Positions 1-11,402 of a stretch of 64,000 nt of DNA are shown here, piece after piece. A model generated the notes under the pieces. It searched no databases. It saw only the letters and a program-made list of their open reading frames with translations, and was not told where the DNA came from. Position 1 is the first letter of the stretch. Each line of letters starts with the position of its first letter. The position numbers and the translations under genes were made by a program. The DNA comes from Dichotomocladium elegans (lineage: Eukaryota; Mucoromycota; Mucoromycetes; Mucorales; Lichtheimiaceae), in the NCBI GenBank assembly GCA_025716815.1, contig JAIXMN010000045.1, positions 1 to 64,000 of the forward strand, in the 5' to 3' direction.

Positions 1-452
1 ATAAAGAGCACCTTCATCCAGTCTCACTTACTTCCGCTCGTGATAAAACAATGCGGTCTTGATCATGATCGTTATCCTTGTAATATCTTGGTCGTCGGTC
101 AAGAGTGACCCGTCACTGTAGCTACTGCTACAATATGGATCTAGTGGCTATGTATGATCGTGTTTCCCTTGGCTGAATCGTGTTTCTGTATTGCGGTTGT
201 TCCAGTTCTTTACATCATTGCCATGGATATTCACTTCATTGGTGCTCTTGCAATCACCTATGCGACACACTGCACTTTCACAGTCAGTAGTGAGTGGAAC
301 TGCTATTCATCCAACAACTCCTGCAAGTACGTCTTGATACCCTGACTTCTTCCATCTCACATCTATCCAATCGGTGATTTCTTCTTAATGAAGACGGAGA
401 GAACAATCGCCCGGAATAATAACTACAGATGGAGAGTAGTGGAGAAGCGGTG
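1..452. other. Left flank, no supported gene
   Basis: Only short open frames occur here and none carries a recognisable domain or a plausible intron-exon structure. The stretch ends at the TCAAC target duplication of the family-A solo LTR. Confidence 0.5.
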
Positions 453-457
453 TCAAC

Positions 458-567
458 TGTTGCATAGGTGATTACCGATTGAAGGATCCATGACGCCGCG
501 TTATAACCAGATCCATTTCCACAGTCTTTTTCCTCTATTTTTCTCCATTGGTTTTTATGAGTTTTAC
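458..567 (+). repeat. Family-A solo LTR, 5' segment
   Basis: First of three pieces of one LTR that reads on across two later insertions (458-567, 6323-6436, 11567-11743). The piece begins TGTTGCATAGG and is preceded by TCAAC (453-457). The same TCAAC follows the last piece at 11744-11748, a perfect 5-bp target-site duplication that shows the three pieces were one LTR. It carries several one-base losses in short homopolymers relative to other family-A LTRs. Confidence 0.9.
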
Positions 568-961
568 TGTTGCATAGTGATTACGGATTGAAGGATCCAT
601 GCGCCGCGTTATAACAGATCCATTTCCACAGTCTTTTTCCCTCTATTTTTCTCCCACTGGGTTTTTATGAGGTTTTACCGACGTGAGGATGGTCTGAAAG
701 GAACAAGGACATATAACGTATGATAGAGGTCACCGATACAAACACAAGCACCTTATCTGTAATAGTGCTACCATCTCCGAGTACCCGTGTAAGACGGAGT
801 AGCTAGTTGACCTAATTAGGACCTCTGCCATAAATCATATAAATAGTAGATAAATGTGTAGCGATGGAGGATCTTAATTCCGATTTCATTCGATAAAAAA
901 GACATCCACGAGTCTCATCGTATTCTAACTGTCCACCATAAAAAACAACGAAAACACCACA
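568..961 (+). repeat. 5' LTR of family A copy 1
   Basis: Starts TGTTGCATAG and ends ACACCACA. It differs from the 3' LTR mainly by single-base losses in short homopolymers within its first 50 bases; the remainder looks identical. The Pol II promoter is expected here (TATA box at 838-845). Confidence 0.92.
838..845 (+). promoter_or_regulatory. TATA box in family-A LTR
   Basis: TATAAATA, 133 bp upstream of the gag start codon at 971. The same motif recurs in the other family-A LTRs. The role is inferred from motif and position. Confidence 0.6.
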
Positions 962-970
962 TTTTTTACG

Positions 971-1111
971 ATGAACCCTCAGCAAGCTACCAACACCTAC
1001 ACCAACGACTCCCAGGGCGCCATTGCCAATGCGACCAGCGCACCTGCGGTCAACAACTCGTCCCCTGCCACCGATTTCGACGTGAGCATGGGCGAGTACC
1101 CCAACCCCGGC

Positions 1112-1143
<32 letters not shown>

Positions 1144-4100
1144 TAGTGCTGTGGAGGCCGTCGCCCAGCTTATGGCGAAGAAAGGCGACGATTTGAAGGA
1201 GTTGTGCTTGCGGCAAGCACAAGCACTCGAGAACGACGACGCCGACGCTTTCGCCGAGATTTCGAGGAAGATCGAACTCACTTGTCGTCTGTTGAACGAT
1301 CAGAAGACGGTCTTTGTCGCGCTGCAGTCTGCGGCTGATGCTGGTCTTGAACCAACAAAGCCAGCTGCATCCTCGGTGGAACCGAGCTTCTCTCTTTCCT
1401 CAGCTCCGACTGAGGACGAAAGCAGCATCCGGTCCATTCCCTCGAGGGGTGGCCGTGTCAACATCGGCGACATCCCCTTGTTCCAGGTGCCTGGTATCAC
1501 GATGACCGACACGACGAAGAAGGCGTTCAGCTCCGTGGAGGAATTCCTTCGCCGCTTCCAGCTCATCCTAGAAGCTGGAGAGGTGGAGGTCGATCGCGAC
1601 TGGCAGCGTTGGTTGGCGCTTGCCATGCCGACTCACCTGGCCAACTGGTTCGATTCCTATGTCGCAAACAGGGGGTACAACTGGTCCCAGGTCCGCGAAG
1701 TTTTTGCCGAACGATTCGAGGGTACCAGTCGCTCAATGTCCGCCACAACGAAAGTTTTCTCGATGATGATGCCCCGCGGTGTGTCCATCCTGGATTATGG
1801 AGACGAGTACCAGGAGGCGATCAAGCAAGCCGGTCTCAAGGACGACGAGAACATGGCGTTGCGTTTCCTTTTCTCGCTGGAACCCGACTTCCAGCAGGAT
1901 GTCCGAGTTGCGTGGCATGGTCAGCATGGCCCTCGCAACCCCCAAAATACCGAAGAGGTCATTCGGACGGGGGTGCTGATCCAGGCGACCGAGAACTGCA
2001 CTCGACATAGTGTTTCACGTGTACAACGTGAACACCCTGCTGTGAACCGGCACCAGTGGGAATCTGCCCCACACGTCCGTCACTCCCGCCGCGAGCCGCG
2101 CAATTGGCGCCATGAACGTCTTGAACGTTCTGAGCACCACACGCGCCGGTCTTCGCCCAGGCCTTCACCCAAGCCTTCAATGAAGCCTGCACCGAAGCCG
2201 AAGAAGGAGCCGACCGCACTGCAGCGTGCACTTAAAGAACGCCGCTGCATTTACTGCAAACAAGACTGGGATCCCGACCACCGTTGCGACGAGTACGTCA
2301 AGGCCAAGAAGGCACAACGTGAGCAGAAGCGGCTCAACCGCCTCGCGCGTCAAGACTGCTCCGTTGCCGCCAACACCACCACCACCAACACCAGTTCGCG
2401 CCCCTCTCGGCAGGAGGCCGACAAGCGTCACCCCGTCGACGACGTCCTCGAGGACATGGATCTCGACGCTGATGCCAGTCTAGAGCTGGCAAAGCATTCC
2501 TCCGGTAAGCAAATACGTTTATATACGTTGCATACCCAAAACAATTCTTTGCGACTGACTTCACCTATCCTTATCCAGAATAAGCGTCTCTTGGGTCTGC
2601 TGGACACCGGAGCAGAGATTTCAGTTGTCAATAAAAGAATTTGTTTGAAAAACAATTGGGTTACAGAAAAAGCTTCTGGATTTATTTCATATGCGGGAAA
2701 GAACGATCGTTTACCACGTATGGGTATCACCGAACCTCTCATTATACACTACAATCAGCGCATTATCAAGCATGCATTTGAAGTCATGGACCTCGAAGAT
2801 GACACTGATGTCATAATAGGATTGGACTTACTACCAAGACTTGGTATCGCTTTGACAGGCGTTGCGACAAGATGGGATGATGACGATCACACTGATGAAA
2901 GCAGGGATGAAAATGTCGTGCCGCAAGAAGAAAAGGCCGAGCCGAACAACTCTCCTGCTGGTACACCTGCTGAATATATTGCTTTCAAACAGGCGTTAGA
3001 GCCCTATATAAAGGCCAATGCGAATATCCCGAAGAATGCATTTTGCACCGTACCCGAATCAGTCATCTACATCGACACTCCAGAAGGTGTATCCGCGTAT
3101 CAGAGACAATATCCATTACCTTATTCCATGCGTCCCATTGTTGATGATGCTGTCAAAAGTTGGCTGGCGGATGGCATTATTGTCAAAGCTGCTGTGAATT
3201 CCAACTGGAACAGTCCTCTCACCTTGGCAGACAAAAAGGATGAGTATGGTAACAAGACTGGAAAGCGTCCATGTCTTGATCCACGCCACATCAATAAGTA
3301 TATTCCTGACGATCGATACCCTTTGCCATTGATTAAGGAGATTTTTTCGTCTTTGGGTGGTTCTGTTATATTCACAACATTAGATCTCAAGAGCGCATTT
3401 CATCGTTTCCGGATCAATGAAGCAGACCAGCACAAGACCATATTCACTCATAATGGAATCCAGTACATGTTCCAAGGTTGTCCATTCGGTTTGAAGCCGA
3501 TATCTTCCAAGTGCCAAAGAGTGATGTCATCCATTTACAAAGACATGCCATTTGTACAAACCTTCGTCGACGATGTTGTGGTCCATTCTCGAACGATGGC
3601 CGAACACACCCGTCATGTTCAGCTTGCTATCCAAGCGCTGACTGATGTCAACCTGCTCCTCAACCCCGCGAAATGCCATTTTGCACAACGATCGGTTTAT
3701 TTACTTGGATTCTGTATCTCGCAGAGTGGTATTACCCCTGATGAACGAAAACTTACCAATGTCCTACAGTGGCCTATACCACGGACGGGCAAGGATGTAA
3801 TGCGTTTTATGGGTATTATCAATTATTTCCGCGACCATATTCCAAAGGTTTCCGAGATCAGTGCGCCACTCGATGCGTTACGTTCCGCTGGATCCCTGAA
3901 TCAACTCTGGACTGACGAGCATAACAAATGCTTTAAAAAGCTGAAAGCTCTGTTAGCTGAACGTACCCTCTTGCGATACCCAGATCTCTCATTACCGTTC
4001 TATGTGGCTACCGACGCTTTGAACTATGGGATTGGTGCCGTCCTCTTCCAGATGAAAGATGGCCAGAAGCAGTATGTATCGTTTATGGCTCGCTCTTTAA

Positions 4101-5854
4101 GCAAGTCTGAACGCAATTATTCCACGACGAAGCGAGAGTTGCTAGCCATCATCTATGCACTCCAGAAATTTCACCAGTACTTATGGGGAAATCCTTTTAC
4201 TCTGTATACAGACCACAAGGCTCTTACTTACTTGCACACCCAGAAGATTGCTAATCCGATGATGATCAATTGGTTAGACACTTTGCTCGACTACAATTTC
4301 CGCGTTATACACTTGCCTGGTATTGAGAATGTGCTGCCGGATAATCTTTCGCGCTTGTTCGCCCCTGACGAACAGCTGGAGGGGGGTAATGCAGCCATAA
4401 TTCGATCGGCAAAGAAAAACATGCCCAACAAACGAGTATTCCTGGTCAAAACATACGAGTCCCCACAAGATACAATGTGTCCACCAGACACGGAACGTCC
4501 TGCCTTGCTAGAGAAAGCACACTTGACAGGTGGTCACGAAGGAGTGGAACACATTGTACGATCATTACATGCCGATGGTATCCACTGGACGAATTTATTC
4601 CAAGACGCCGTAGAGTATGTCAAATCGTGTGTTCAATGTCAACGCTACAATATTGGCAAACGAGGCTTCAATCCCTTGAGACCAATTTATGCTTACTTAC
4701 CAGGCGATCACTGGGCAGTTGACTTGATCAATTTTCACCGCACTTCGAACAAAGGCAACAATTATATCATCGTCTTTGTCGATGTATGCACACGCTTTTG
4801 TATACTGCGAGCATTACCAGACAAGTCAGCTGATACTATCGTTGAAGTCTTCAAATCTGTATTCTGCGATTTCGGTTTACCTAAGATCATACAATCAGAC
4901 AATGGAAGCGAATTCAAGAACTACAAGATGAAGAAATTTATCGACAGCCTAGGCATCGACCATCGACTTACTACACCGTACCACCCGCGCGCTAACGGGA
5001 TTGCCGAACGTTGGGTACAAACGACTCTGAGTGTCATTCGCAAGAAAATTGAAGGCGCAGGTAAAGACTGGGACTTCTACGTTCCCAGCACACAACTGGA
5101 AATCAATAGCCGTATCTCCGAGAGGTTAGGTTCTTCGCCATTCTCACTAATGTTCGCTCGACGAATTAATGAGATGAAGGACTATCGACGTAATGGTGCC
5201 GTTGAGAACAGAGCGTCGACACACCAAGAACTTATGGAACGTGCCGCGTATATGCATGACGTCGTCTTTCCTGCCGTGAAACAAAGAGCATAAGAACACG
5301 GCGGTAAACAAAAGAAAAAGTTCGACCAAAAATATCATTTGATTGATTTTCCGGAACGGAGCCACGTGATGGTGCGAGTCCAGAACCGAAGAAGCAAACT
5401 GGCCCCCATTTTTGAAGGACCTTACACAGTACTGCGCAAGACACAAGGAGGATCCTACGTGCTGCAAGATGAAACAGGAGCTTTAATGCCTAGAGACTAT
5501 TCGCCCTCTGAGATGAAACTTATTAACCAAGACGAAGTTATCCCTCAAGGCGAATTATACGAAGTACAAGCTATAGTTGCGCACAAAGGACAACCAGGAA
5601 AACGACAATACTTAGTACGATGGAAAGGCTATGGCGCTGAAGACGACCAATGGCTAACACCCGATAAGTTCACCGATCCTGGCTTTATCATCGAATACTG
5701 GCACCGACTAGGAAAAGATGAATCAAAGGCTGATGCAATTCCTTCCAATACGCTATCGCCTAAAAAGGACAGTTCACCCTGCAAGAAACGATCCCGATCC
5801 GACAATGCCGATCACAATCCTCCACCAAGGAGAAGCCAAAGAAGACGGCTATAA
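971..5854 (+). pseudogene. Gag-Pol polyprotein with chromodomain, interrupted by one stop
   Basis: A single frame encodes Gag and Pol, starting at ATG 971, ten bases after the 5' LTR. In order: Gag with a threonine tract from an (ACG)n run (about 1111-1143); a zinc-knuckle variant CIYCKQDWDPDHRC near residue 425; aspartic protease DTGAEIS near 544; reverse transcriptase with FVDD near 865; RNase H near 1010; an integrase HHCC zinc domain near 1185-1225; integrase catalytic D-D-E in WAVDL, SDNGSEF and IAERW. TAA at 5291-5293 interrupts the frame, which then continues without shift to 5854 through a chromodomain (YLVRWKGYGAEDDQW). Copy 2 has no stop at that position. The RNase H motif reads TDAL here but TDAS in copy 2, a probable further lesion. 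Confidence 0.93.
4376..4391 (+). other. Putative central polypurine tract in pol
   Basis: CTGGAGGGGGGTAATG lies inside pol between the RNase H and integrase segments. It matches all 16 bases of the 3' polypurine tract and LTR start at 5912-5927. Copy 2 retains it in the equivalent place (around 31570-31590, reverse strand). It could prime a second plus strand during reverse transcription. Confidence 0.55.
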
Positions 5855-5911
5855 TCCAGTCAATATCACGTAATCGACCATGCTCTCTTCCTATTTTCCG
5901 ATTGTTACAAT

Positions 5912-5925
5912 CTGGAGGGGGGTAA
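5912..5925 (+). other. 3' polypurine tract, family A copy 1
   Basis: CTGGAGGGGGGTAA lies immediately before the TG of the 3' LTR, the standard plus-strand primer position. Element C has the same GGAGGGGGGTAA tract. Confidence 0.8.
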
Positions 5926-6322
5926 TGTCGCATAGGTGATTACGGATTGAAGGATCCATGGCGCCGCGTTATAACCAGATCCATTTCCACAGTCTTTTTC
6001 CCTCTATTTTTCTCCCACTGGGTTTTTATGAGGTTTTACCGACGTGAGGATGGTCTGAAAGGAACAAGGACATATAACGTATGATAGAGGTCACCGATAC
6101 AAACACAAGCACCTTATCTGTAATAGTGCTACCATCTCCGAGTACCCGTGTAAGACGGAGTAGCTAGTTGACCTAATTAGGACCTCTGCCATAAATCATA
6201 TAAATAGTAGATAAATGTGTAGCGATGGAGGATCTTAATTCCGATTTCATTCGATAAAAAAGACATCCACGAGTCTCATCGTATTCTAACTGTCCACCAT
6301 AAAAAACAACGAAAACACCACA
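5926..6322 (+). repeat. 3' LTR of family A copy 1
   Basis: 397 bp, TGTCGCATAGG to ACACCACA, followed by the duplicated target bases TTAC and the middle segment of the older LTR. Confidence 0.93.
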
Positions 6323-6436
6323 TTACCGACGTGAGGATGGTCTGAAAGGAACAAGGACATATAACGTATGATAGAGGTCACCGATACACACACAAGCAAC
6401 TTATCTGTAATAGTGCTACCATCTCCGCGTACCTGT
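6323..6436 (+). repeat. Family-A solo LTR, middle segment
   Basis: Continues the older LTR from its ACCGACGTGAGG region to CCTGT (6432-6436), where element B is inserted. It differs slightly from the adjacent copy 1 LTR, which fits an older insertion. Confidence 0.9.
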
Positions 6437-6605
6437 TGTAATAGTTTAGCCAAAAATATATAGATATAGTCATCACCAACATGTATCCCTTATTATAATT
6501 TATCGAGAAATGCCAACATCACTAATTTAGTAATCCATATAAATAGCAGTAGCAGTTATACAAATAAACAGGAGTTCTATTTTCGTGCAGACACGTCCCA
6601 TTACA
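6437..6605 (+). repeat. 5' LTR of element B
   Basis: 169 bp, TGTAATAG to CCCATTACA. A TATAAATAG motif lies near 6538. No difference from the 3' LTR was found by direct reading. Confidence 0.95.
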
Positions 6606-6607
6606 TT

Positions 6608-6619
6608 TGGTGGAGAAGC
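6608..6619 (+). other. Putative primer binding site of element B
   Basis: TGGTGGAGAAGC starts two bases after the 5' LTR. TGG is what a tRNA 3' CCA end would pair with, so priming by a tRNA ending GCTTCTCCACCA is suggested. The tRNA species was not identified. Confidence 0.5.
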
Positions 6620-6623
6620 TCAA

Positions 6624-9600
6624 ATGAATCCTACTGACTACTCATTCAGCTCTCAGGAAGCTGGAGATCAGACCCCAGATCAGCGTAACCAACCGCAGAA
6701 CCCGTATGCATTCGAGTTACACATGCCACCCCAGCCACTTGCCCAGTTTGGGGTCGGTGGATCACCAGCATTTTCCAGTCACTCAGCCCCTGGTGATATG
6801 GCAACCGGCGGACGCGGTACGATGGGGCTGACAGAACTCTCGGAGACAATTCAGCTCCAGACTACCATTTTGGTACAGGCCCTGGCGAGCCGCGAGGAGG
6901 CGGACCGCCAACAGGCAGCGTTATTGCAACGACAGGCCGAAGCATTTGCGGCACAGCAAGAACAGCTAGCACAGTGGGCTCGTCAGCGGGACGAAGACTG
7001 GAAGACGTACACACAGCAACGTGAACGTCAGTATGAGAGTGCAATTATGCAACGCTCAACGAGCATCCACAGCATATACGAAGACGCGCGAAATGCAACC
7101 CCTGGCACGGAGTCGCCTACCCTGAAGAAGAAATTGGGGTCTCTAATTAACATTCTCGAGCAACGGGAGGCGACGGGGGTAAATCGATCTGAGCAAAATG
7201 AACGACAACCCCAGGGTGCCACGCAGACACCACACTCAACAACACCGGCCACAATAGATCCCACATGGGTGGAGACCATCCAGAACTTGACGAGGACATT
7301 GCAGAGGATGCAGCAACCAGCGACCGCAACACAGATAACGGCGCGCCAAACAAGACGCGGGCTCCAGACGGGAGTATCAGACGATTTATCAGACTCAGAC
7401 AGCAGTCGGGAACGGTGGGACACCCCACCGCTAATGGCCGCCGATCACCTAGACGAGGGTGGACCCGTACTAAATCAGAACAGCGACGAGATAGTTCCAG
7501 TTCGACGACGGCGAATGGATCCTCCCATCTTCAAGGGCACAGCCAGTGAAAACGCGCACACTTGGCTACGTACTTTCGAAAAAGTCGGACAGTACAACAG
7601 ATGGAAGGCAGAGGACCTATGTGACGAATTCATGGTATGCATGCAGGGGCAAGCTACTCACTGGTATGATAGCCTGCCCGAAAGCACTCGCAGTGATTAC
7701 ACCACAATGGTAAAAGCCTTCCTGAACCATTTCGGCGGCGACCAAGAAGACATCGCGCTACAGGAGCTACCAGGCATGCAACAAAACAATGAGAGCATGG
7801 TCACTTTTGGCGCTCGGTTTAAGGTGGCCTTGCAGAGGATCGACCCCAACATGCCAGAACGGCTCAAGTTATACATGTTTGGCTTACACATCTGGAAGGA
7901 CGTAAGGAGGGAACTGGCACGGAGCAGGGCGAGGACCTTAGACGAGGCGATCCAGTATGCGATCCACATGGAACGGGAAGAGAAGAATGCGGATTTCCAG
8001 CTCAGCGGTAGGGCGCGGATGTTGCCATTTGCCCCACTCATGCCGACCCTGCCGCCGACCCAACCACAGACCACAGTGGACACGGCTACACCGATGGAAG
8101 ACGTCCAAATGAATCTCCAACGGTACAGAAAGGGAAAACGACAAGCAGTCAAGAGAGACAAGAAAGGAGGTAAAAAAGGCAAGGAATGTTTCAAGTGCGG
8201 CAAAATAGGTCACTTTGCACGCGACTGCTGGTCGAAAAACAGCAACGGACAGACTACAGCAACAACGGCGAACAGGGCTACGACCAACTCGGAGGCGGAT
8301 AACTACGAGGCACCAATGTTCGCATACCTGGAACAAAATACGCAAGCAACAACCAACGAACAGACACCGAATACGCAGGCAGCAACCAACGAACAGGCAC
8401 TGGACCAGGCATCAGCATTCAGATTCAACATCCGCATCAAACTGGGAGACGGCGAGCTAGACGCACTGGTGGATACGGGAGCCGAGGTCACATCTTTAGA
8501 CGAAGAGACAGTTAGGAATGCTGGCTTGACGACCACGCCGACAACTCACCTTCGGATCCGCTACGGAAACAATTCTTCGACGGTATCGACATCGGAAGTA
8601 CATACAGTGATCGAACTACAGGGTCAACAATTCCCGGTTACTTTCCGAGTAGTTGACAAACAGAACGTCAAGGTGATACTGGGCATGGATTGGATGGTGG
8701 GATTGGGGATTTTACTTGATCCAGACACAAAAAGCTTGATCCAGAAGACCATGACGAGGAACCAGGTCCACGTCAACTCGGCCGTCACCATCCCGGTAGC
8801 GATCCCGGAAGAAGTCAAGGACTTCATGATAAGCAGACCACAGCTGTATACGGACCAGGTCATCCAAACACATACGCGCGCCCCGATAGTACACCGCATT
8901 GACACCGGAAACGCAGCCCCCGTATACGTACCAAACCCTCGTCGTTCACCAGCAGAGAAGAAGGCCATTGACGACGAGGTACGCAAGACGCTAAGGAAGG
9001 GCGTTATTGAACCAAGCAACAGCCCGTGGTGCTCACCTCCAGTACTGGTACCCAAAGCCGACGGGTCACTAAGGTTCTGCGTTAACTACAAGCGGTTAAA
9101 CACAGTAACCAAGCGAGACACCTTTCCTTTGCCGAGGGCCGACGAACTTCTGGACCGATTAACGAACGCGACCATCTTTACTTCGTTGGATTTACAGTCC
9201 AGATATTGGCAAATACCCATGGCGGAAGAAGACAAATGCAAGACGGCTTTCCGAACAGATGAGGGTTTATGGCAATTTACAGTACTCCCTTTTGGGGTGA
9301 CTAACGGGCCCGCCAGTTTTGTACGCCTCATGCAGTTCGTTTTGGGCGGAATAACTTACGCCACAGCATACTTGGACGACGTCTTGGTTTTTTCGACGAC
9401 GCGGGAAGAACACACTAAACACGTACAGCACGTTCTGGAGACATTGGCCAAGTGGAACCTCAAACTGAACCTTGACAAGTGTAAGTTTTTCCTGCCGGAG
9501 GTCAAGTTCCTAGGATTACGAGTCTCGGCACAGGGCGTTCGGTCTGACCCCGACAAGGTAGCCGCGATCTTGAAATGGAAGCGACCATCCAATGTAACGG

Positions 9601-11402
9601 AACTACAGCAATGGCTCGGGATCGCAAACTTTTACCATCGATTTTTCAAGAACTTGGCAGATGTGGCTGGACCACTGTATCAGTTGTTACGGAAAAATCA
9701 AGTATGGGAATGGGAAGCAGATCAAGAAAAAGCGTTTCAAGATATCAAGACACGACTGGCCGAACTCCCGACTCTGGCTTTCCCCGACCCAAACCTCCCA
9801 TACGACCTACACACCGATGCATCCGATCATGCGCTAGGAGCAGTCCTATGTCAAGGAGGACGACCGGTAGCCTACGCAAGTACACGGCTATCTCCTACGG
9901 AGCGAAATTACAGTATCACAGAACGGGAATGTATGGCCGTGGTTTGGAGCCTAACACATTTTCACGCGTATGTCCATGGCGCGGTACTCACAATATACAC
10001 CGACCACGCGGCTTTGAAGGCTATCCTAGGCAGTAACAGTCCCCGAGGACGCATTGCACGGTGGGTTATGACGGCACAAAGCTACCCATTCACAATAGTG
10101 CACCGGAAAGGACGGGACAACCTGGACGCCGACGCTCTAAGCCGGGCCTGCCTAACCCAGACAACCACCTCGGACACCAGCATCACCAAGGAACAACTAG
10201 CAAAAGCGCAGCAACAGGACGAGGACATAAATCGATGGATCCATCAACAGGACCAACGGTTTATTTGGCACAAGGGCCTTTTCTGCGTTCGGAAGGACAC
10301 ACCAATTATGGTCATACCAAAGACACTCCGACACGCATTTCTCTACGGCACCCATGCACATCCAACTGCCGGCCATTTCGGGCGGGAGAAAACTTGGGAT
10401 ACGGCAGCTAAGTATGGATGGTGGGAAGGGATGAGGAAGGATGTCGAGGAGTATATCCGGAAATGCTCCACCTGCCAAAGACATCAGACAAGGACACGGA
10501 AGCATGGCGACCTTCACCCGATCACGGCGGACCATCCTGGCGAGATATGGGCAACCGATATTGCGGTATTACCGACATCAGAGAACGGAAATCGATATCT
10601 CTTAATTTTCGCCGAGTACCTAACCAAGTGGATTGCCACCATCGCACTACCAAGTTTCGACTCGAATCACATCGCCCAATTCTTATTATACGAAATTGTC
10701 CTGAAGCACGGTGTACCCAAGAGACTGATCAGCGACAACGGGACAAACTACATATCGCAGGCGATGCAGTTAGTATGTCAACGGTTAGGAATCTCAAGAT
10801 CGGTGACAAGCGTCGAACACCCACAAACAGACGGGTTAGTAGAAAGATTCAACAGGACTGTAAAAGGCGCGTTGGCAAAATATGTCGAACACCAACCAGG
10901 CGCTTGGGATCAGTACTTACCATTCGTGACGTTTGCGATCAATACGAGTAAACAAGCATCCACGGGCAAGTCTCCTTTCGAAGTGCTATACGGACGAACC
11001 CCTGTTCTTCCACCGATGGCAGCACTCCAAGTAGCCAACAGCAAGACGCACACAACGGAAACTTGGGTCGCGTACCTAAACCATTATCTGCCAGTCCTCC
11101 ATGACAGCGTACGTAGCAATATCCAGAAAGCCCAGGATCGGCAGAAACGATATTACGACCATACCCGGATAGCGAGCCCGGAATTCCAAGTGGGAGACAT
11201 GGTACTGAAGATTCGTCCGAAAGAAACCTGGAAATTCCCACAACCTAAGTTCTCTGGACCTTGGAAAATCACCGTCACAAACAAAAATCGAACCAGCTTC
11301 AACCTACAAGACATCAGCGGCAGAAAACGACCTACCACGGGAAATCAAGAACAGCTATATCCGTTCTATAGCGAACTCTCTGTTGAGGAGCGGGTAGTGT
11401 AA
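6624..11402 (+). CDS. Gag-Pol polyprotein of element B
   Basis: Intact polyprotein of about 1,592 residues from ATG 6624. The frame is open upstream into the 5' LTR, but only from a GTG at 6585, so the ATG is preferred. Domains in order: coiled, Gln-rich Gag; CCHC zinc knuckle CFKCGKIGHFARDC near residue 521; protease DTGAEVTS near 616; reverse transcriptase with YLDD near 915; RNase H with TDASDHALG near 1063; integrase zinc domain HPTAGHF...CSTCQRH near 1243-1290; catalytic residues in WATDIA, SDNGTNY and LVERF. The terminal TAA (11400-11402) lies inside the first five bases of the 3' LTR, so coding sequence overlaps the LTR. No frameshift or internal stop is seen. Confidence 0.95.
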   Translation: MNPTDYSFSSQEAGDQTPDQRNQPQNPYAFELHMPPQPLAQFGVGGSPAFSSHSAPGDMATGGRGTMGLTELSETIQLQTTILVQALASREEADRQQAALLQRQAEAFAAQQEQLAQWARQRDEDWKTYTQQRERQYESAIMQRSTSIHSIYEDARNATPGTESPTLKKKLGSLINILEQREATGVNRSEQNERQPQGATQTPHSTTPATIDPTWVETIQNLTRTLQRMQQPATATQITARQTRRGLQTGVSDDLSDSDSSRERWDTPPLMAADHLDEGGPVLNQNSDEIVPVRRRRMDPPIFKGTASENAHTWLRTFEKVGQYNRWKAEDLCDEFMVCMQGQATHWYDSLPESTRSDYTTMVKAFLNHFGGDQEDIALQELPGMQQNNESMVTFGARFKVALQRIDPNMPERLKLYMFGLHIWKDVRRELARSRARTLDEAIQYAIHMEREEKNADFQLSGRARMLPFAPLMPTLPPTQPQTTVDTATPMEDVQMNLQRYRKGKRQAVKRDKKGGKKGKECFKCGKIGHFARDCWSKNSNGQTTATTANRATTNSEADNYEAPMFAYLEQNTQATTNEQTPNTQAATNEQALDQASAFRFNIRIKLGDGELDALVDTGAEVTSLDEETVRNAGLTTTPTTHLRIRYGNNSSTVSTSEVHTVIELQGQQFPVTFRVVDKQNVKVILGMDWMVGLGILLDPDTKSLIQKTMTRNQVHVNSAVTIPVAIPEEVKDFMISRPQLYTDQVIQTHTRAPIVHRIDTGNAAPVYVPNPRRSPAEKKAIDDEVRKTLRKGVIEPSNSPWCSPPVLVPKADGSLRFCVNYKRLNTVTKRDTFPLPRADELLDRLTNATIFTSLDLQSRYWQIPMAEEDKCKTAFRTDEGLWQFTVLPFGVTNGPASFVRLMQFVLGGITYATAYLDDVLVFSTTREEHTKHVQHVLETLAKWNLKLNLDKCKFFLPEVKFLGLRVSAQGVRSDPDKVAAILKWKRPSNVTELQQWLGIANFYHRFFKNLADVAGPLYQLLRKNQVWEWEADQEKAFQDIKTRLAELPTLAFPDPNLPYDLHTDASDHALGAVLCQGGRPVAYASTRLSPTERNYSITERECMAVVWSLTHFHAYVHGAVLTIYTDHAALKAILGSNSPRGRIARWVMTAQSYPFTIVHRKGRDNLDADALSRACLTQTTTSDTSITKEQLAKAQQQDEDINRWIHQQDQRFIWHKGLFCVRKDTPIMVIPKTLRHAFLYGTHAHPTAGHFGREKTWDTAAKYGWWEGMRKDVEEYIRKCSTCQRHQTRTRKHGDLHPITADHPGEIWATDIAVLPTSENGNRYLLIFAEYLTKWIATIALPSFDSNHIAQFLLYEIVLKHGVPKRLISDNGTNYISQAMQLVCQRLGISRSVTSVEHPQTDGLVERFNRTVKGALAKYVEHQPGAWDQYLPFVTFAINTSKQASTGKSPFEVLYGRTPVLPPMAALQVANSKTHTTETWVAYLNHYLPVLHDSVRSNIQKAQDRQKRYYDHTRIASPEFQVGDMVLKIRPKETWKFPQPKFSGPWKITVTNKNRTSFNLQDISGRKRPTTGNQEQLYPFYSELSVEERVV

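Larger units (their letters stand above)
568..6322 (+). mobile_element. Ty3/gypsy chromovirus, family A copy 1
   Basis: Full-length LTR retrotransposon inserted into an older LTR of its own family. Its LTRs (394 and 397 bp) flank a gag-pol frame that ends with a chromodomain, the mark of the chromovirus branch of Ty3/gypsy. The target site is duplicated as TTAC (564-567 and 6323-6326); a fifth base may have been lost. A polypurine tract lies directly before the 3' LTR. One in-frame stop interrupts the coding frame, so this copy is probably not autonomous. A second copy lies on the minus strand at 29751-35402. Confidence 0.95.

Noticed and set aside
154..345. 63-residue frame near the left edge with hydrophobic stretches
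   Set aside because: No homology signal, no intron context and no conserved neighbour. The length is within chance expectation.
812..1222. Antisense frame with a poly-arginine run
   Set aside because: Shadow of the (ACG)n threonine tract of the gag frame on the opposite strand. The same artefact appears at the second copy.
6585..6623. GTG start for element B polyprotein inside the 5' LTR
   Set aside because: Eukaryotic translation should use ATG 6624. The GTG lies in the LTR and would put the primer binding site inside the coding frame.
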